From Rugamonas rivuli (GTDB lineage: Bacteria > Pseudomonadota > Gammaproteobacteria > Burkholderiales > Burkholderiaceae_D), in the NCBI RefSeq assembly GCF_009380165.1, contig NZ_WHUF01000011.1:101413-165412 (forward strand): 64,000 bases of DNA. The letters run 5' to 3'. Below the pieces are notes generated by a model. The model searched no databases. It was not told the DNA's origin and saw nothing but the letters and a program-made list of their open reading frames with translations. Both the position numbers and the translations under genes were made by a program. Every line of letters begins with the position of its first letter. Within the stretch, counting starts at the first letter, position 1. Shown here piece after piece: positions 26,059-34,770 of the stretch.

Positions 26059-27134
26059 CAGCCAAACCTCCGCAAGGCCAGGCCGCAGGCCACCAGGTAG
26101 GCCGGGGCGTCGCTGCGCAGTTGCGACTCGCGCACCGAGGAACCGAGCTGCATGCCCTTGAACGGCGAGATCACGGCGCTGGAAATCTTGGTGCGGCTGG
26201 CCACCAGTTCCAGCAAGCCCGGCAGCAGCGCGCAGCCGCCGGCCAGGAACAGCTGGTCGATCCGGGTGTAGGGCGTGGACGTGTAGAAGAACTGGATGGC
26301 CCGCGTCACTTCCAGCGCGGCGCTTTCCAGGAAGGGCGTCAGCAGCTCGGCGCCGTAGTTGTCGGGCAGGTCGCCGGATTTCTTGCGGGTCTCGGCCTCG
26401 TCGAAGTTCATGCCGTAGGCGCGCACGATGTCCTGGGTCAGCGCGTTGCCGCCGAAGGGCTGCTCGCGCTCGTAGACAGTAACGCCGTCCAGCATCACGG
26501 AGATGTGCGTGACCTGGGCGCCGACCTGGAACAGCGCCACCACCTGGCCGGCGCCGGCTTCGGGCAGCTGGGCGGTCACGCGGTCCAGCGCGGCGCGGGC
26601 GGCGTAGGATTCGATGTCCATCACGGTGGCCTTCAGGCCGGACGCTTCGGCGATGGCGACGCGGTCCTCGACCTTCTCGCGGCGCGAGGCGGCCAGCATC
26701 ACTTCGATGTCTTCCGGCGAATTGGCGGCCGGACCGATGACGTCGAAGTCCAGGCTGACCTCGTCCAGCGCGAACGGGATGTACTGGCTGGCTTCGGATT
26801 CGACCTGCACTTCCAGCTGGTCTTCCGACATGCCGGCCGGCAGGATGATTTTCTTGGTGATCACGGAAGCGGGCGGCATGCCCAGCGCGACCAGCTTGGC
26901 GCGGGTGCCGCTCTTCTTCCAGACCCGGCGCACGGCTTCCACCACCTGGTCCATATTCTCGATATTGCCGTCGACCACGGAGCCGCGCGGCAGCGGTTCG
27001 GCGGCGTAGCGTTCCAGGCGGTACTCGCCCTTGCCGCTCTGCGCCAGCTCGACCAGGCGCACGCTGGAAGTGCTGATGTCTATGCCCACCAGCGGCGGGT
27101 TCCCCTGTCCCAGCAGCGCCTTGATGTCGATCAT
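26058..27134 (-). CDS. pilM: type IV pilus assembly ATPase-like protein PilM
   Basis: PilM is an actin/FtsA-like cytoplasmic protein that binds the PilN tail. The 358-residue protein has an actin-type phosphate loop (LVGIDISTSSVRLVEL), the segment ESEASQYIPFALDEVSLDF typical of PilM, and a second nucleotide-binding part (QLFLAGGCALLPGLLEL). It is the first gene of the pilMNOPQ operon. A candidate promoter lies about 120 bp upstream in the divergent space shared with mrcA. Confidence 0.96.
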   Translation of the reverse strand: MIDIKALLGQGNPPLVGIDISTSSVRLVELAQSGKGEYRLERYAAEPLPRGSVVDGNIENMDQVVEAVRRVWKKSGTRAKLVALGMPPASVITKKIILPAGMSEDQLEVQVESEASQYIPFALDEVSLDFDVIGPAANSPEDIEVMLAASRREKVEDRVAIAEASGLKATVMDIESYAARAALDRVTAQLPEAGAGQVVALFQVGAQVTHISVMLDGVTVYEREQPFGGNALTQDIVRAYGMNFDEAETRKKSGDLPDNYGAELLTPFLESAALEVTRAIQFFYTSTPYTRIDQLFLAGGCALLPGLLELVASRTKISSAVISPFKGMQLGSSVRESQLRSDAPAYLVACGLALRRFG

Positions 27135-27471
27135 ACGAGCTCCCCGGCGCCATCGTTGGCACCCGCGCTACATTGCCGCCGAATCAACATTCGAACTGTG
27201 TGCATAGAGGAACTCGTTTGAAAACCAGCGTTTAGCCTACGTATGTCAGCCCCTACATTAAATCGTGCCTATATAAGTGTAAAGGTATTTCTATTGTGCA
27301 CAATTGCCATGGTGTGAGGCTTACGCCACACTTTTTTTCCGGCCTGTAGCCTCAAAAACAACTGAGTTGCATTGTTGCTTACGGGTAAATATTCCTGTCG
27401 TCCGGCAGTGCGCGCCGTGGGTGTTGGCTAGCTTATAATGGCCCGCATACTTAACAGAAAGATCTAACTGC
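27135..27471. promoter_or_regulatory. 337-bp divergent control region between pilM and mrcA
   Basis: No gene is apparent here. For mrcA, TATAAT lies at 27434-27439, about 32 bp before the ATG, with no good -35 box. For pilM on the minus strand, TTTACA (27278-27283) and TAATGT (27255-27260) are 17 bp apart. A perfect 12-bp palindrome, ATTGTGCACAAT, lies at 27293-27304. The stretch is visibly richer in A+T than the flanking genes, as expected for a promoter region. The promoter calls are by eye. Confidence 0.55.
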
Positions 27472-29826
27472 ATGGCCTCTTCTTCAAATTCGGCACCTCC
27501 ACCCTCGAATCCGCCGGGCGCATCGGCCCAAGGCAAACCCGCTACGCGCTTCTTCCTGCTGGCCGGCCTGTCCGTGGTCGGCCTCGGGCTGGTGGCGCTG
27601 CTGCTGGTGGTGTTCGGCCTGGCGATGGCCTACCCCAACCTGCCCGAGCTCGACACACTGACCGACTACCGCCCCAAAATGCCGCTGCGTATCTTCTCGG
27701 CCGATAACGTGCTGATCGGCGAGTTCGGCGAAGAGCGCCGCAACCTGGTGCGCATCAAGGACATCCCGGACGTGATGAAAAAAGCCGTGCTGGCGATCGA
27801 GGACGACCGCTTCTACGAGCACGGCGGCGTCGACTACACCGGCATCCTGCGCGCGGCCGTGCACAACGCCACCGGCGGCGCCAAGCAAGGCGCGTCCACC
27901 ATCACCCAGCAGGTGGCCCGCAACTTCTTCCTGTCGAGCGAACAGACGCTCAAGCGCAAGGCCTACGAAGTGCTGCTGGCCTGGAAGATCGAGAAAAACC
28001 TCAGCAAGGACCAGATCCTCGAGGTGTATATGAACCAGATCTACCTGGGCCAGCGCGCCTATGGTTTCTCGTCGGCCGCACAAATCTATTTCGGCAAGAA
28101 TCTGAAAGACATTAGCGTGGCCGAGGCCGCCATGCTGGCCGGCCTGCCGAAGGCGCCGTCGGCCTACAACCCGGTGGTCAACCCCAAGCGCGCGCGCACC
28201 CGCCAACAGTACATCCTGCAGCGCATGCATGAGTTGGGCTATATCACCGACAAGCAGTTCGAGACCGCCAAGGCCGAGCAGCTCAAGGTCAAGACCGACA
28301 GCAGCGAGTTCGGCGTGCACGCCGAGTACGTGGCCGAGATGGCACGCCAGCTGGTCTACGAGCAGTTCAAGGAAGACACCTACACGCGCGGCCTGAACGT
28401 CTTCACCACCATCACCAAGGCCGACCAGGACGCCGCCTACCTGGCGCTGCGCAAGGGCGTGATGGACTACGAGAAGCGCCACGCCTATCGCGGCCCGGAA
28501 GCCTACATCGATATCCCGCAGAACAAGGAAGAAGCCGACGACGCCATCGAGAACGAACTGGCCGACCATCCGGACAGCGACGACATCGTGGCCGCCATGG
28601 TGCTGGCCGCGACGCCGCAGCTGATCACCGCCGTCACCGCCACCGGCGAGGAAATCAAGATCAGCGGCCCGGGGCTGGAGATGGGCCGCTCGTGGCTGTC
28701 CGACAAGGCTGCGCTGAACAAGCGCATCCGTCGTGGCGCGGTGATCCGCGTGATGCAGGAAGGTAAGGACTGGCAAGTGACGCAGCTGCCGGAAATCGAA
28801 TCGGCCTTCGTTGCGGCCGACACCCACGACGGCGCGATCAAGGCCATGGTGGGCGGCTTCGATTACAACCGCAGCAAGTTCAACCACGTCACCCAGGCGT
28901 GGCGCCAGCCGGGTTCGTCGTTCAAGCCGTTCATTTATTCGGCATCGCTGGAGCGCGGCCTGTCGCCGGCCACCATCATCAACGATGCGCCGATCTCCTT
29001 CGACGCCGGCCAGACCGGCGGCCAGGCCTGGGAGCCGAAGAACTACGACGGCAAGTATGAAGGTCCGATGACCATGCGCCGCGGCCTGACCAAGTCCAAG
29101 AACATGATCTCGATCCGCATCCTGCACAAGATCGGCGCCAAGTACGGCCAGGAATACACCACCCGCTTCGGCTTCGACGCCGACAAGAACCCGCCCTACC
29201 TGACGCTGGCGCTGGGCGCGGGCAACGTCACGCCGCTGCAGATGGCTGGCGCCTACTCGGTGTTCGCCAACGGCGGCTACAAGGTCAGCCCCTACCTGAT
29301 CTCCAAGGTGACGGATGCCGACGGCAAGATCCTGTCGCAAGCCAATCCGGACAAGGCCGGCGACGAGAAGAACCGCGTCATCGACGAGCGCAACGCCTTC
29401 CTGATGGACAGCATGCTCAAGGACGTGGTGCGCTTCGGCACGGCGACCAAGGCGCTGGTGCTCAAGCGTCCCGACCTGTCGGGCAAGACCGGCACCACCA
29501 ACGATTCGATCGACGCCTGGTTCGCCGGCTACCAGCCGCATCTGGTGGGCATCGCCTGGATCGGCTACGACCAGCCCAAGAACCTGGGCAACCGCGAAAC
29601 CGGCGGCGGCCTGGCGCTGCCGATCTGGATCAGCTACATGCAGAAGGCGCTGAAGAATATCCCGATCGAGGAACGCGCGGTGCCGGAAGGCGTGATGCTG
29701 GTGGGCGACGAGTACTACTACGCGGAAAACCCGCCGGGCGCCGGCGTGCATAACATCGACGGCGCCACGCGCGGCACGCCGATCGAGGAAAAGGCCAAGG
29801 ACGCCGTCAAGAACGAGCTGTTCTAG
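27472..29826 (+). CDS. mrcA: penicillin-binding protein 1A (bifunctional)
   Basis: This class A PBP polymerises and crosslinks peptidoglycan. The 784-residue protein has a short cytoplasmic tail and one membrane helix (about residues 27-50). The glycosyltransferase domain (GT51) has EDDRFYEHGGVDYTGI, QGASTITQQVARNFFLS and the RKAYEVLLAWKIEKNLSK motif. An OB-like insert precedes the transpeptidase domain, with catalytic Ser482 in SSFK, SKN (TKSKNMISIR) and the KTG triad from Lys672 in SGKTGTTND. The gene is divergent from pilM, as in many proteobacteria. Its stop lies 7 bp from the convergent acyltransferase gene. Confidence 0.97.
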   Translation: MASSSNSAPPPSNPPGASAQGKPATRFFLLAGLSVVGLGLVALLLVVFGLAMAYPNLPELDTLTDYRPKMPLRIFSADNVLIGEFGEERRNLVRIKDIPDVMKKAVLAIEDDRFYEHGGVDYTGILRAAVHNATGGAKQGASTITQQVARNFFLSSEQTLKRKAYEVLLAWKIEKNLSKDQILEVYMNQIYLGQRAYGFSSAAQIYFGKNLKDISVAEAAMLAGLPKAPSAYNPVVNPKRARTRQQYILQRMHELGYITDKQFETAKAEQLKVKTDSSEFGVHAEYVAEMARQLVYEQFKEDTYTRGLNVFTTITKADQDAAYLALRKGVMDYEKRHAYRGPEAYIDIPQNKEEADDAIENELADHPDSDDIVAAMVLAATPQLITAVTATGEEIKISGPGLEMGRSWLSDKAALNKRIRRGAVIRVMQEGKDWQVTQLPEIESAFVAADTHDGAIKAMVGGFDYNRSKFNHVTQAWRQPGSSFKPFIYSASLERGLSPATIINDAPISFDAGQTGGQAWEPKNYDGKYEGPMTMRRGLTKSKNMISIRILHKIGAKYGQEYTTRFGFDADKNPPYLTLALGAGNVTPLQMAGAYSVFANGGYKVSPYLISKVTDADGKILSQANPDKAGDEKNRVIDERNAFLMDSMLKDVVRFGTATKALVLKRPDLSGKTGTTNDSIDAWFAGYQPHLVGIAWIGYDQPKNLGNRETGGGLALPIWISYMQKALKNIPIEERAVPEGVMLVGDEYYYAENPPGAGVHNIDGATRGTPIEEKAKDAVKNELF

Positions 29827-29833
29827 CGGCGCC

Positions 29834-31792
29834 TCAATCGCCGGTAATCGCCCGGGACAGCAAGTCCCGGGCGAGCAAGTCCGACGCTTGCGGCATCAGA
29901 TGACTGGCATCGAAAGTCGTGACGCCGCTCCTGGGATCCTCGCCCAGATACGTCAGGCAACCGTCCTGGTTGCAGAAGAAATCCATCACATTGACGAACA
30001 CCGCATTGCCGCCCTTCGGGAAGCCGGCTTGCAGCGCCGCGTTGTGCGCCATCAGCTCGCGGTCCACGCCGTGGAAGGTGCGGCGCGGTTTGGTCAGCCA
30101 CAGCTCGGTCGCCATCAGCTTGGGCAGCTCCTCGGTCCAGTGCGGGACGGGGCCGGTGAACACCACCCTTGGCACGCCCAGGCCCCGCAAGCGGTCGGCG
30201 ATCTGCCGCATGCCGGCAAGCGTATGGCCGAGATTCTGCGCGACCACCACCACGTCCGGATGGGCCTCGGCGATGGTCTGCAGGGCGAACCAGTTGCTGC
30301 GCTCGCAATGGTTGACGATGGATTCATCACTCGCATCCGGCCGGGGTGGACAGCCGGAACTGGCCACCTGCAACACCTGCCAGCCGGCCGGCAGGTTGTT
30401 GCGGATGCCGAAGGACAGCTGCTCGACATGCGAATCGCCCCACAGCAGCACGGCATGCGGCCGGGAAGGATCGCGCCGGTAGCAGCTCTCGGCGATGGCC
30501 CGGCGCGGCACCATGTCGGCGCGGCCGGCGCGGTATTTGGCGATATCGAAGAACTCGCATTCCAGGTGGTATTTATCGGGTATGCCGACGCGCAGAAAGA
30601 AGCGCCAGTGGACCGGATCGTTTTCAAAATACTCGGTATAGGCCTGGCGATCCCGCATGCGGAAGGCCAGCCCCTCGCGCCGGAAAATGTCGTAGCCGAT
30701 GCCGCCCACCGCCACCATCAGCAACAGCAGCGCCATGCTCTTGAGGCGCCGCCGGCCGCCGCTGCGGATCGGCTGCTCCAGCAGCAGGTAGGTGAGCGAG
30801 GCCAGCACAATAGCGGCCGCCACCGCGCCGATGCGCAAGGCCGCCGACGGCGTGCTGCGTACGGCCAGGCCGGCAAACACCAGCAGCGGCCAGTGCCACA
30901 GGTACAGCGGGAAGCTGATGCGTCCTATCCATCCCAGCACGCGGTTGGACAGCAGCGTCCGGTTAAGCCAGGCCCGGCCGCCGGCCGCGATGATCAGCGT
31001 TGCGCCCAGCGTGGGCAGCAGCGCCCACCAGCCGGGAATGGCGCGCGCCTCGGTAATGAACGCCAGCCCGGCCAGGATCAGGCCCGCGCCCAGCGGCGCC
31101 AGCCACGCTTGCAAGCCGCGCCGGGCGCCCTCCCCGCACTCCGGCAGCGAGGCCAGCACCGAACCGGCCAGTATCTGCCAGAAGCGCGTCTGCGGCGCAT
31201 AGAAGGCGCGCACGGGGTCGTCCTGCACGGCGGCCAGGTTCAGCCCGAAGGACGCCAGCGCCAGCGCCATGGACACCGTCAGCGGGCTGATGCCGCGCCG
31301 CCACGCCAGCCACAGCAGCGCCGGCCAGACGATGTAGAACTGCTCCTCCACGCCAAGCGACCACAGGTGCAACAGCGGCTTGCCGTGGGCGGCGCTGTCG
31401 AAATAGCCGCTCTCGCCCCACAGCACGTAGTTGGCGACGAAGCCGGCGCCGCCGGCCATATGCTTGCCCAGCTGCTGGTACTCGCCGGGCAGCATGATCC
31501 ACCAGCCGGCCGCGCAGCAGGCAGCCAGCACCAGCAGCAGCGCGGGGAAGATGCGCCGCACGCGGCGGCCGTAGAAATCGGCAAAGCTGAAATGGCCGCG
31601 CTCCAGCTGGCGGCCGATGATGCTGCTGATGAGGAAACCGGAGATGACGAAGAAAATATCAACGCCGATGAAGCCGCCCTTGAGCACCTCGGGAAAGGCG
31701 TGGAAGACAACGATGCACAGCACGGCGACGGCACGCAAGCCATCGATATCCGGGCGGCACTCCAGATGCTCAGGTCTCAGGTCGCGATTCAC
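29834..31792 (-). CDS. acyltransferase-3 / SGNH fusion protein (OafA-like)
   Basis: This 652-residue membrane protein has an N-terminal acyltransferase-3 domain with about ten hydrophobic helices (residues 10-370; signature RPDIDGLRAVAVLCIVVFH, then FFVISGFLIS). The C-terminal extracytoplasmic SGNH domain has its nucleophile motif in LLWGDSHVEQL and a terminal Asp/His pair in DASHLMP. Proteins of this plan O-acetylate surface polysaccharides or peptidoglycan. Being convergent with a PBP gene hints at a cell wall substrate but does not prove it. A perfect 10-bp inverted repeat lies within its last codons. Confidence 0.88.
   Translation of the reverse strand: MNRDLRPEHLECRPDIDGLRAVAVLCIVVFHAFPEVLKGGFIGVDIFFVISGFLISSIIGRQLERGHFSFADFYGRRVRRIFPALLLVLAACCAAGWWIMLPGEYQQLGKHMAGGAGFVANYVLWGESGYFDSAAHGKPLLHLWSLGVEEQFYIVWPALLWLAWRRGISPLTVSMALALASFGLNLAAVQDDPVRAFYAPQTRFWQILAGSVLASLPECGEGARRGLQAWLAPLGAGLILAGLAFITEARAIPGWWALLPTLGATLIIAAGGRAWLNRTLLSNRVLGWIGRISFPLYLWHWPLLVFAGLAVRSTPSAALRIGAVAAAIVLASLTYLLLEQPIRSGGRRRLKSMALLLLMVAVGGIGYDIFRREGLAFRMRDRQAYTEYFENDPVHWRFFLRVGIPDKYHLECEFFDIAKYRAGRADMVPRRAIAESCYRRDPSRPHAVLLWGDSHVEQLSFGIRNNLPAGWQVLQVASSGCPPRPDASDESIVNHCERSNWFALQTIAEAHPDVVVVAQNLGHTLAGMRQIADRLRGLGVPRVVFTGPVPHWTEELPKLMATELWLTKPRRTFHGVDRELMAHNAALQAGFPKGGNAVFVNVMDFFCNQDGCLTYLGEDPRSGVTTFDASHLMPQASDLLARDLLSRAITGD
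29849..29873. terminator. strong hairpin between convergent mrcA and acyltransferase genes
   Basis: CGCCCGGGAC, loop AGCAA, then GTCCCGGGCG: a perfect 10-bp stem 23 bp past the mrcA stop. It lies inside the 3' coding end of the acyltransferase gene. No T-run follows on either strand, so it may slow polymerase or protect mRNA ends rather than act as a classical terminator. Confidence 0.45.
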
Positions 31793-31856
31793 TGGCGGGA
31801 CAGTAAAATAGACAGGATGCCAATTTTACTCCACCGCAATCACCGACCTGCCGAAC

Positions 31857-32186
31857 TCAGCCCAATACCACCTGGCTGCCGCCCTGGGCGCTGACCATCT
31901 CGGACAGAGAATGGAACAGCTCGGAACCGTCGCGGGTGTTGAGCCACTTGCCGTCCTTCTGCTTGTAGTGGTAGCCGCCCGAGCGGGACGCCACCCACAG
32001 TTCCTGCATCGCCGCCTGGCTGTTGACGATGATCTTGGAACCATTGTCGATAAATTCGATTTCCAGCACATTGCCGCTGCGGCTGCACTCGACGTCGAGC
32101 ATGTCCTCATCGTTCAAACGGTCCAGCGCGCCCTCGATGGCGGTGAGGGTGGCCTCGGCCTGCGCCAGGAATTCTGATTCGCCCAT
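31857..32186 (-). CDS. cyaY: frataxin-like iron-sulfur protein CyaY
   Basis: CyaY binds iron and modulates Fe-S cluster assembly by IscS in the cytoplasm. The start at 32186 (MGESEFLAQAEATLTAIEGA) has GGAG upstream; an in-frame ATG four codons earlier lacks it. The 109-residue protein shows the acidic first helix (ALDRLNDEDMLDVECSRSG), the sheet LEIEFIDNGSKIIVNSQAAM, then QELWVASRSGGYHY, the frataxin signature. It is divergent from lptM and lysA, an arrangement shared with many proteobacteria. Confidence 0.95.
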   Translation of the reverse strand: MGESEFLAQAEATLTAIEGALDRLNDEDMLDVECSRSGNVLEIEFIDNGSKIIVNSQAAMQELWVASRSGGYHYKQKDGKWLNTRDGSELFHSLSEMVSAQGGSQVVLG

Positions 32187-32225
32187 GCTACACTCCAATA
32201 TCTATACTTAATCCATGATTTTATC

Positions 32226-32426
32226 GTGAAGTCCACTTTCCGTTTATTTATCGGCACAACAACCTTGTGCCTGACCACCTTGTTGAGCGGTTGCGGCCAA
32301 CCCGGCCCGCTGTACCTGCCCAAGGCGCCACCGGCCAAGCCTGTCACGAGCAGCGACGCGCCACGTCCGGGCGCGGCTCCGGCCAGCGCCCCTATTCCGT
32401 CCACTCCTCCAGCTTCCCAACAATAA
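32226..32426 (+). CDS. lptM: small lipoprotein LptM (YifL-like)
   Basis: This 66-residue lipoprotein has a signal ending LTTLLSGC followed directly by GQPGPLYLP, the hallmark of LptM/YifL, which assists oxidative maturation of the LptDE lipopolysaccharide translocon. The remainder is a proline/alanine-rich disordered tail. The start codon is GTG; an ATG 12 bp upstream runs into a stop in its own frame. It ends 4 bp before lysA, matching the common yifL-dapF/lysA neighbourhood. Confidence 0.85.
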   Translation: MKSTFRLFIGTTTLCLTTLLSGCGQPGPLYLPKAPPAKPVTSSDAPRPGAAPASAPIPSTPPASQQ

Positions 32427-32430
32427 GTTT

Positions 32431-33708
32431 ATGTCCCAATTCAGTTATCAAGACGGCGTGCTGCACGCCGAGGGCGCGTCGCTTGCCGCCATCGCCGAGC
32501 AGTTCGGCACCCCGACCTATGTGTACTCGAAGGCGCAGCTGCTGGCCAACTACGCTTCCTACGCCGACGCCTGCGCCGGCCGCGACGCGCTGGTCTGCTA
32601 CGCGATGAAGGCCAACTCCAACCTGGCCATCCTCGACCTGCTGGCCCGCCAGGGCGCCGGCTTCGACATCGTCTCCGGCGGCGAGCTGCTGCGCGTGCTG
32701 GCGGCGGGCGGCGATCCGCGCAAGGTGATCTTCTCCGGCGTCGGCAAGAGCGTCGATGAAATGCGCCTGGCGCTGTCGCATGACATCCTGTGCTTCAACG
32801 TCGAATCGATCCCCGAGCTGCACCGCCTGAACGAAGTGGCCGGGGCTATGGGCAAGACTGCGCGCGTCTCGCTGCGCGTCAACCCCAACGTCGACGCCAA
32901 GACCCATCCGTATATCGCGACCGGCCTGAAGGCCAACAAGTTCGGCGTTGCCTTCGACGATGCGCTGGACACCTACCGCGCCGCCGCCAAGCTGCCGCAC
33001 CTGGAAGTGGCCGGCATCGACTGCCACATCGGCTCGCAGCTGCTGGACGACGCGCCGCTGCTGGAGGCGCTGGACCGCCTGATCGAGCTGATCGACAAGC
33101 TGGGCGAGGAAGGCATCGTGCTGCACCATCTGGACATCGGCGGCGGCATCGGCATCAACTACGGCGAAGCGGGCGAAGCGGCGCCGGTGCCGGTGGGCGA
33201 CTACCTGGGTCGTCTGTTCGCCAAAATCGACGCCTGGCGCGCGGCGCGCTACGAAGGCAAGGCTATCAAGGTGATCTTCGAACCAGGCCGTTCTATCGTC
33301 GGCGATACCGGCGTGCTGCTGACCAAGGTGGAGTTCATCAAGCACGGCGAAGAGAAGAATTTCTGCGTGGTCGATGCGGCGATGAATGACATGGCGCGTC
33401 CGGCGCTGTACCAGGCGTGGATGGACATGCAGCCTGTGGTGCAGGGCAAGGCTGGCGCGTTGACGTATGACGTGGTGGGTCCGATCTGCGAATCCGGCGA
33501 CTGGCTGGCGCGCGACCGCGAACTGGCGGTGGAAGCTGGCGATCTGTTGGTGATGCACAGTGCCGGCGCGTATGGCATGACGATGGCGTCCAACTACAAC
33601 ACGCGCGGCCGCGCGGCGGAGATCATCGTTGATGGCGAGGTGTGCCACATGGTGCGCCAGCGCGAGAATCCGGCCGATCTGTATGCGCTGGAATCGCTGA
33701 TCAAGTAA
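32431..33708 (+). CDS. lysA: diaminopimelate decarboxylase
   Basis: LysA converts meso-diaminopimelate to L-lysine. It is a PLP enzyme of the alanine racemase fold III. The Schiff-base lysine is in VCYAMKANSN, the glycine-rich phosphate site is LDIGGGIGINY, and EPGRSIVGDTG and GPICESGD carry the substrate and catalytic Cys residues. The 425-residue length fits. A clear terminator follows at 33727. Confidence 0.98.
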   Translation: MSQFSYQDGVLHAEGASLAAIAEQFGTPTYVYSKAQLLANYASYADACAGRDALVCYAMKANSNLAILDLLARQGAGFDIVSGGELLRVLAAGGDPRKVIFSGVGKSVDEMRLALSHDILCFNVESIPELHRLNEVAGAMGKTARVSLRVNPNVDAKTHPYIATGLKANKFGVAFDDALDTYRAAAKLPHLEVAGIDCHIGSQLLDDAPLLEALDRLIELIDKLGEEGIVLHHLDIGGGIGINYGEAGEAAPVPVGDYLGRLFAKIDAWRAARYEGKAIKVIFEPGRSIVGDTGVLLTKVEFIKHGEEKNFCVVDAAMNDMARPALYQAWMDMQPVVQGKAGALTYDVVGPICESGDWLARDRELAVEAGDLLVMHSAGAYGMTMASNYNTRGRAAEIIVDGEVCHMVRQRENPADLYALESLIK

Positions 33709-33726
33709 GCCGTTCAGTCTGAAAGC

Positions 33727-33760
33727 AAAAGCCGCCCGCCTCACCGCCGGCGGCTTTTTT
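33727..33760 (+). terminator. rho-independent terminator after lysA
   Basis: AAAAGCCGCC and GGCGGCTTTT pair as a stem with a 12-nt loop, followed by a run of six T. It ends at the stop codon of the convergent Rpn-family gene and may serve both strands, since the minus strand also ends in T's. Confidence 0.85.
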
Positions 33761-34716
33761 CATGCAGGCTGGTCTTCGGCGAAAATATCCTGGATGCTGC
33801 GTGCAGCAAATATCCTGTCAAACCAGACGTCCAGATCGTCCATCTCGGCAGCGTCGACACGCCGGCTCAACTTAGTGGAGAGTGAACCAAAACGCTTAGC
33901 GAGCAACTTCTTTAAGCGCTGCCTGTCACCGTAAAGTTCTGCTTCGTAGCGAAGCGCATCATCAAGACTATCGAAAAATGGAACGGTCATCGCTTTAGCC
34001 TCCCGAACGATACCTAAATTAATCATACGCTCGCGTGCCAGTCGTTGCAAACGAACCGCAGTCCACCGCGTCAGCGCTTGCTTCGCTTGCTGTGCGCCGA
34101 CACAGTGCGCAATCCCGGGTTGACCACGCCATTTTTCAAGCTCGCCAGCAATGTCCTGTTCGGTGGCCAAGCGCTCGATGCGAAACGCCCTAGCGACAAA
34201 ATTATCAAACTTCTCCAACGCCCACTTCGAAATGCGTTGCTGGTCAATAAGCAAATAGCTCTGTGCCGGCTGCAAATGCTGGATTTCCGGCGGTACAGCA
34301 GTGATCAGGCTGGTAAGGCTCAGACTGGCTTTCCATCGGCGTTTTCCATTATAGAGAACCAGCGGGAATACCGGGGGCAAGCGGCCCGCCTCAGGAATCT
34401 CGTTGCGCTTGATCAAGTCCTGGTACAGCAGCACGATATAGACCTGCATGCGCAAAGCCATCCAATGGTCGGAGCGGGATTGGAATTCAAGCAGCAGGTA
34501 GATATAGATCCATTCGCCAGCCAGGCGCACGCGCCAGACCATGTCGCTGTGGCGCTGGACGCCGCCATCGCTGACGTAGCTGCCGTTGACGCGCTCCAAG
34601 CTGGTCAGATCCAGCTGGCGCACCCACTCTCCCGGCACAAAGCCCAGCAGCAGGTCGCGCACCATTTCGGGATACGCGAACAGTTGCTTGTATGCGGTGT
34701 CGTCCTCGCTGGCCAT
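33760..34716 (-). CDS. Rpn-family PD-(D/E)XK nuclease with DUF4351 tail
   Basis: This 318-residue protein resembles the Rpn/YhgA-like recombination-promoting nucleases (transposase_31-like). The restriction-type core has Asp58 in HSDMVWRV and Glu77-x-Gln79 in LLLEFQSRSDHWMALRMQVY. The C-terminal 50 residues (LLAKRFGSLSTKLSRRVDAA and DLDVWFDRIFAARSIQDIF) match DUF4351, which often accompanies this family. Base composition is visibly less G+C-rich than both flanks, suggesting acquisition. No terminal repeats or partner genes are seen. Rpn proteins have been linked to DNA cleavage and recombination, and more recently to phage defence; which applies here is unknown. Confidence 0.82.
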   Translation of the reverse strand: MASEDDTAYKQLFAYPEMVRDLLLGFVPGEWVRQLDLTSLERVNGSYVSDGGVQRHSDMVWRVRLAGEWIYIYLLLEFQSRSDHWMALRMQVYIVLLYQDLIKRNEIPEAGRLPPVFPLVLYNGKRRWKASLSLTSLITAVPPEIQHLQPAQSYLLIDQQRISKWALEKFDNFVARAFRIERLATEQDIAGELEKWRGQPGIAHCVGAQQAKQALTRWTAVRLQRLARERMINLGIVREAKAMTVPFFDSLDDALRYEAELYGDRQRLKKLLAKRFGSLSTKLSRRVDAAEMDDLDVWFDRIFAARSIQDIFAEDQPA

Positions 34717-34770
34717 CGGCTCAGTGTAGCGAGGCGATGCGCGCCGCTGTTGGGCGCGCTCAAAGCGATG

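Noticed and set aside
27321..27536. Minus-strand 71-codon frame in the pilM/mrcA space
   Set aside because: It runs through the mrcA start and promoter region, with no ribosome site or recognisable motif.
33760..34716. Complete insertion sequence around the Rpn-family gene
   Set aside because: No terminal inverted repeats or target duplications are visible, and Rpn proteins are not classical transposases.
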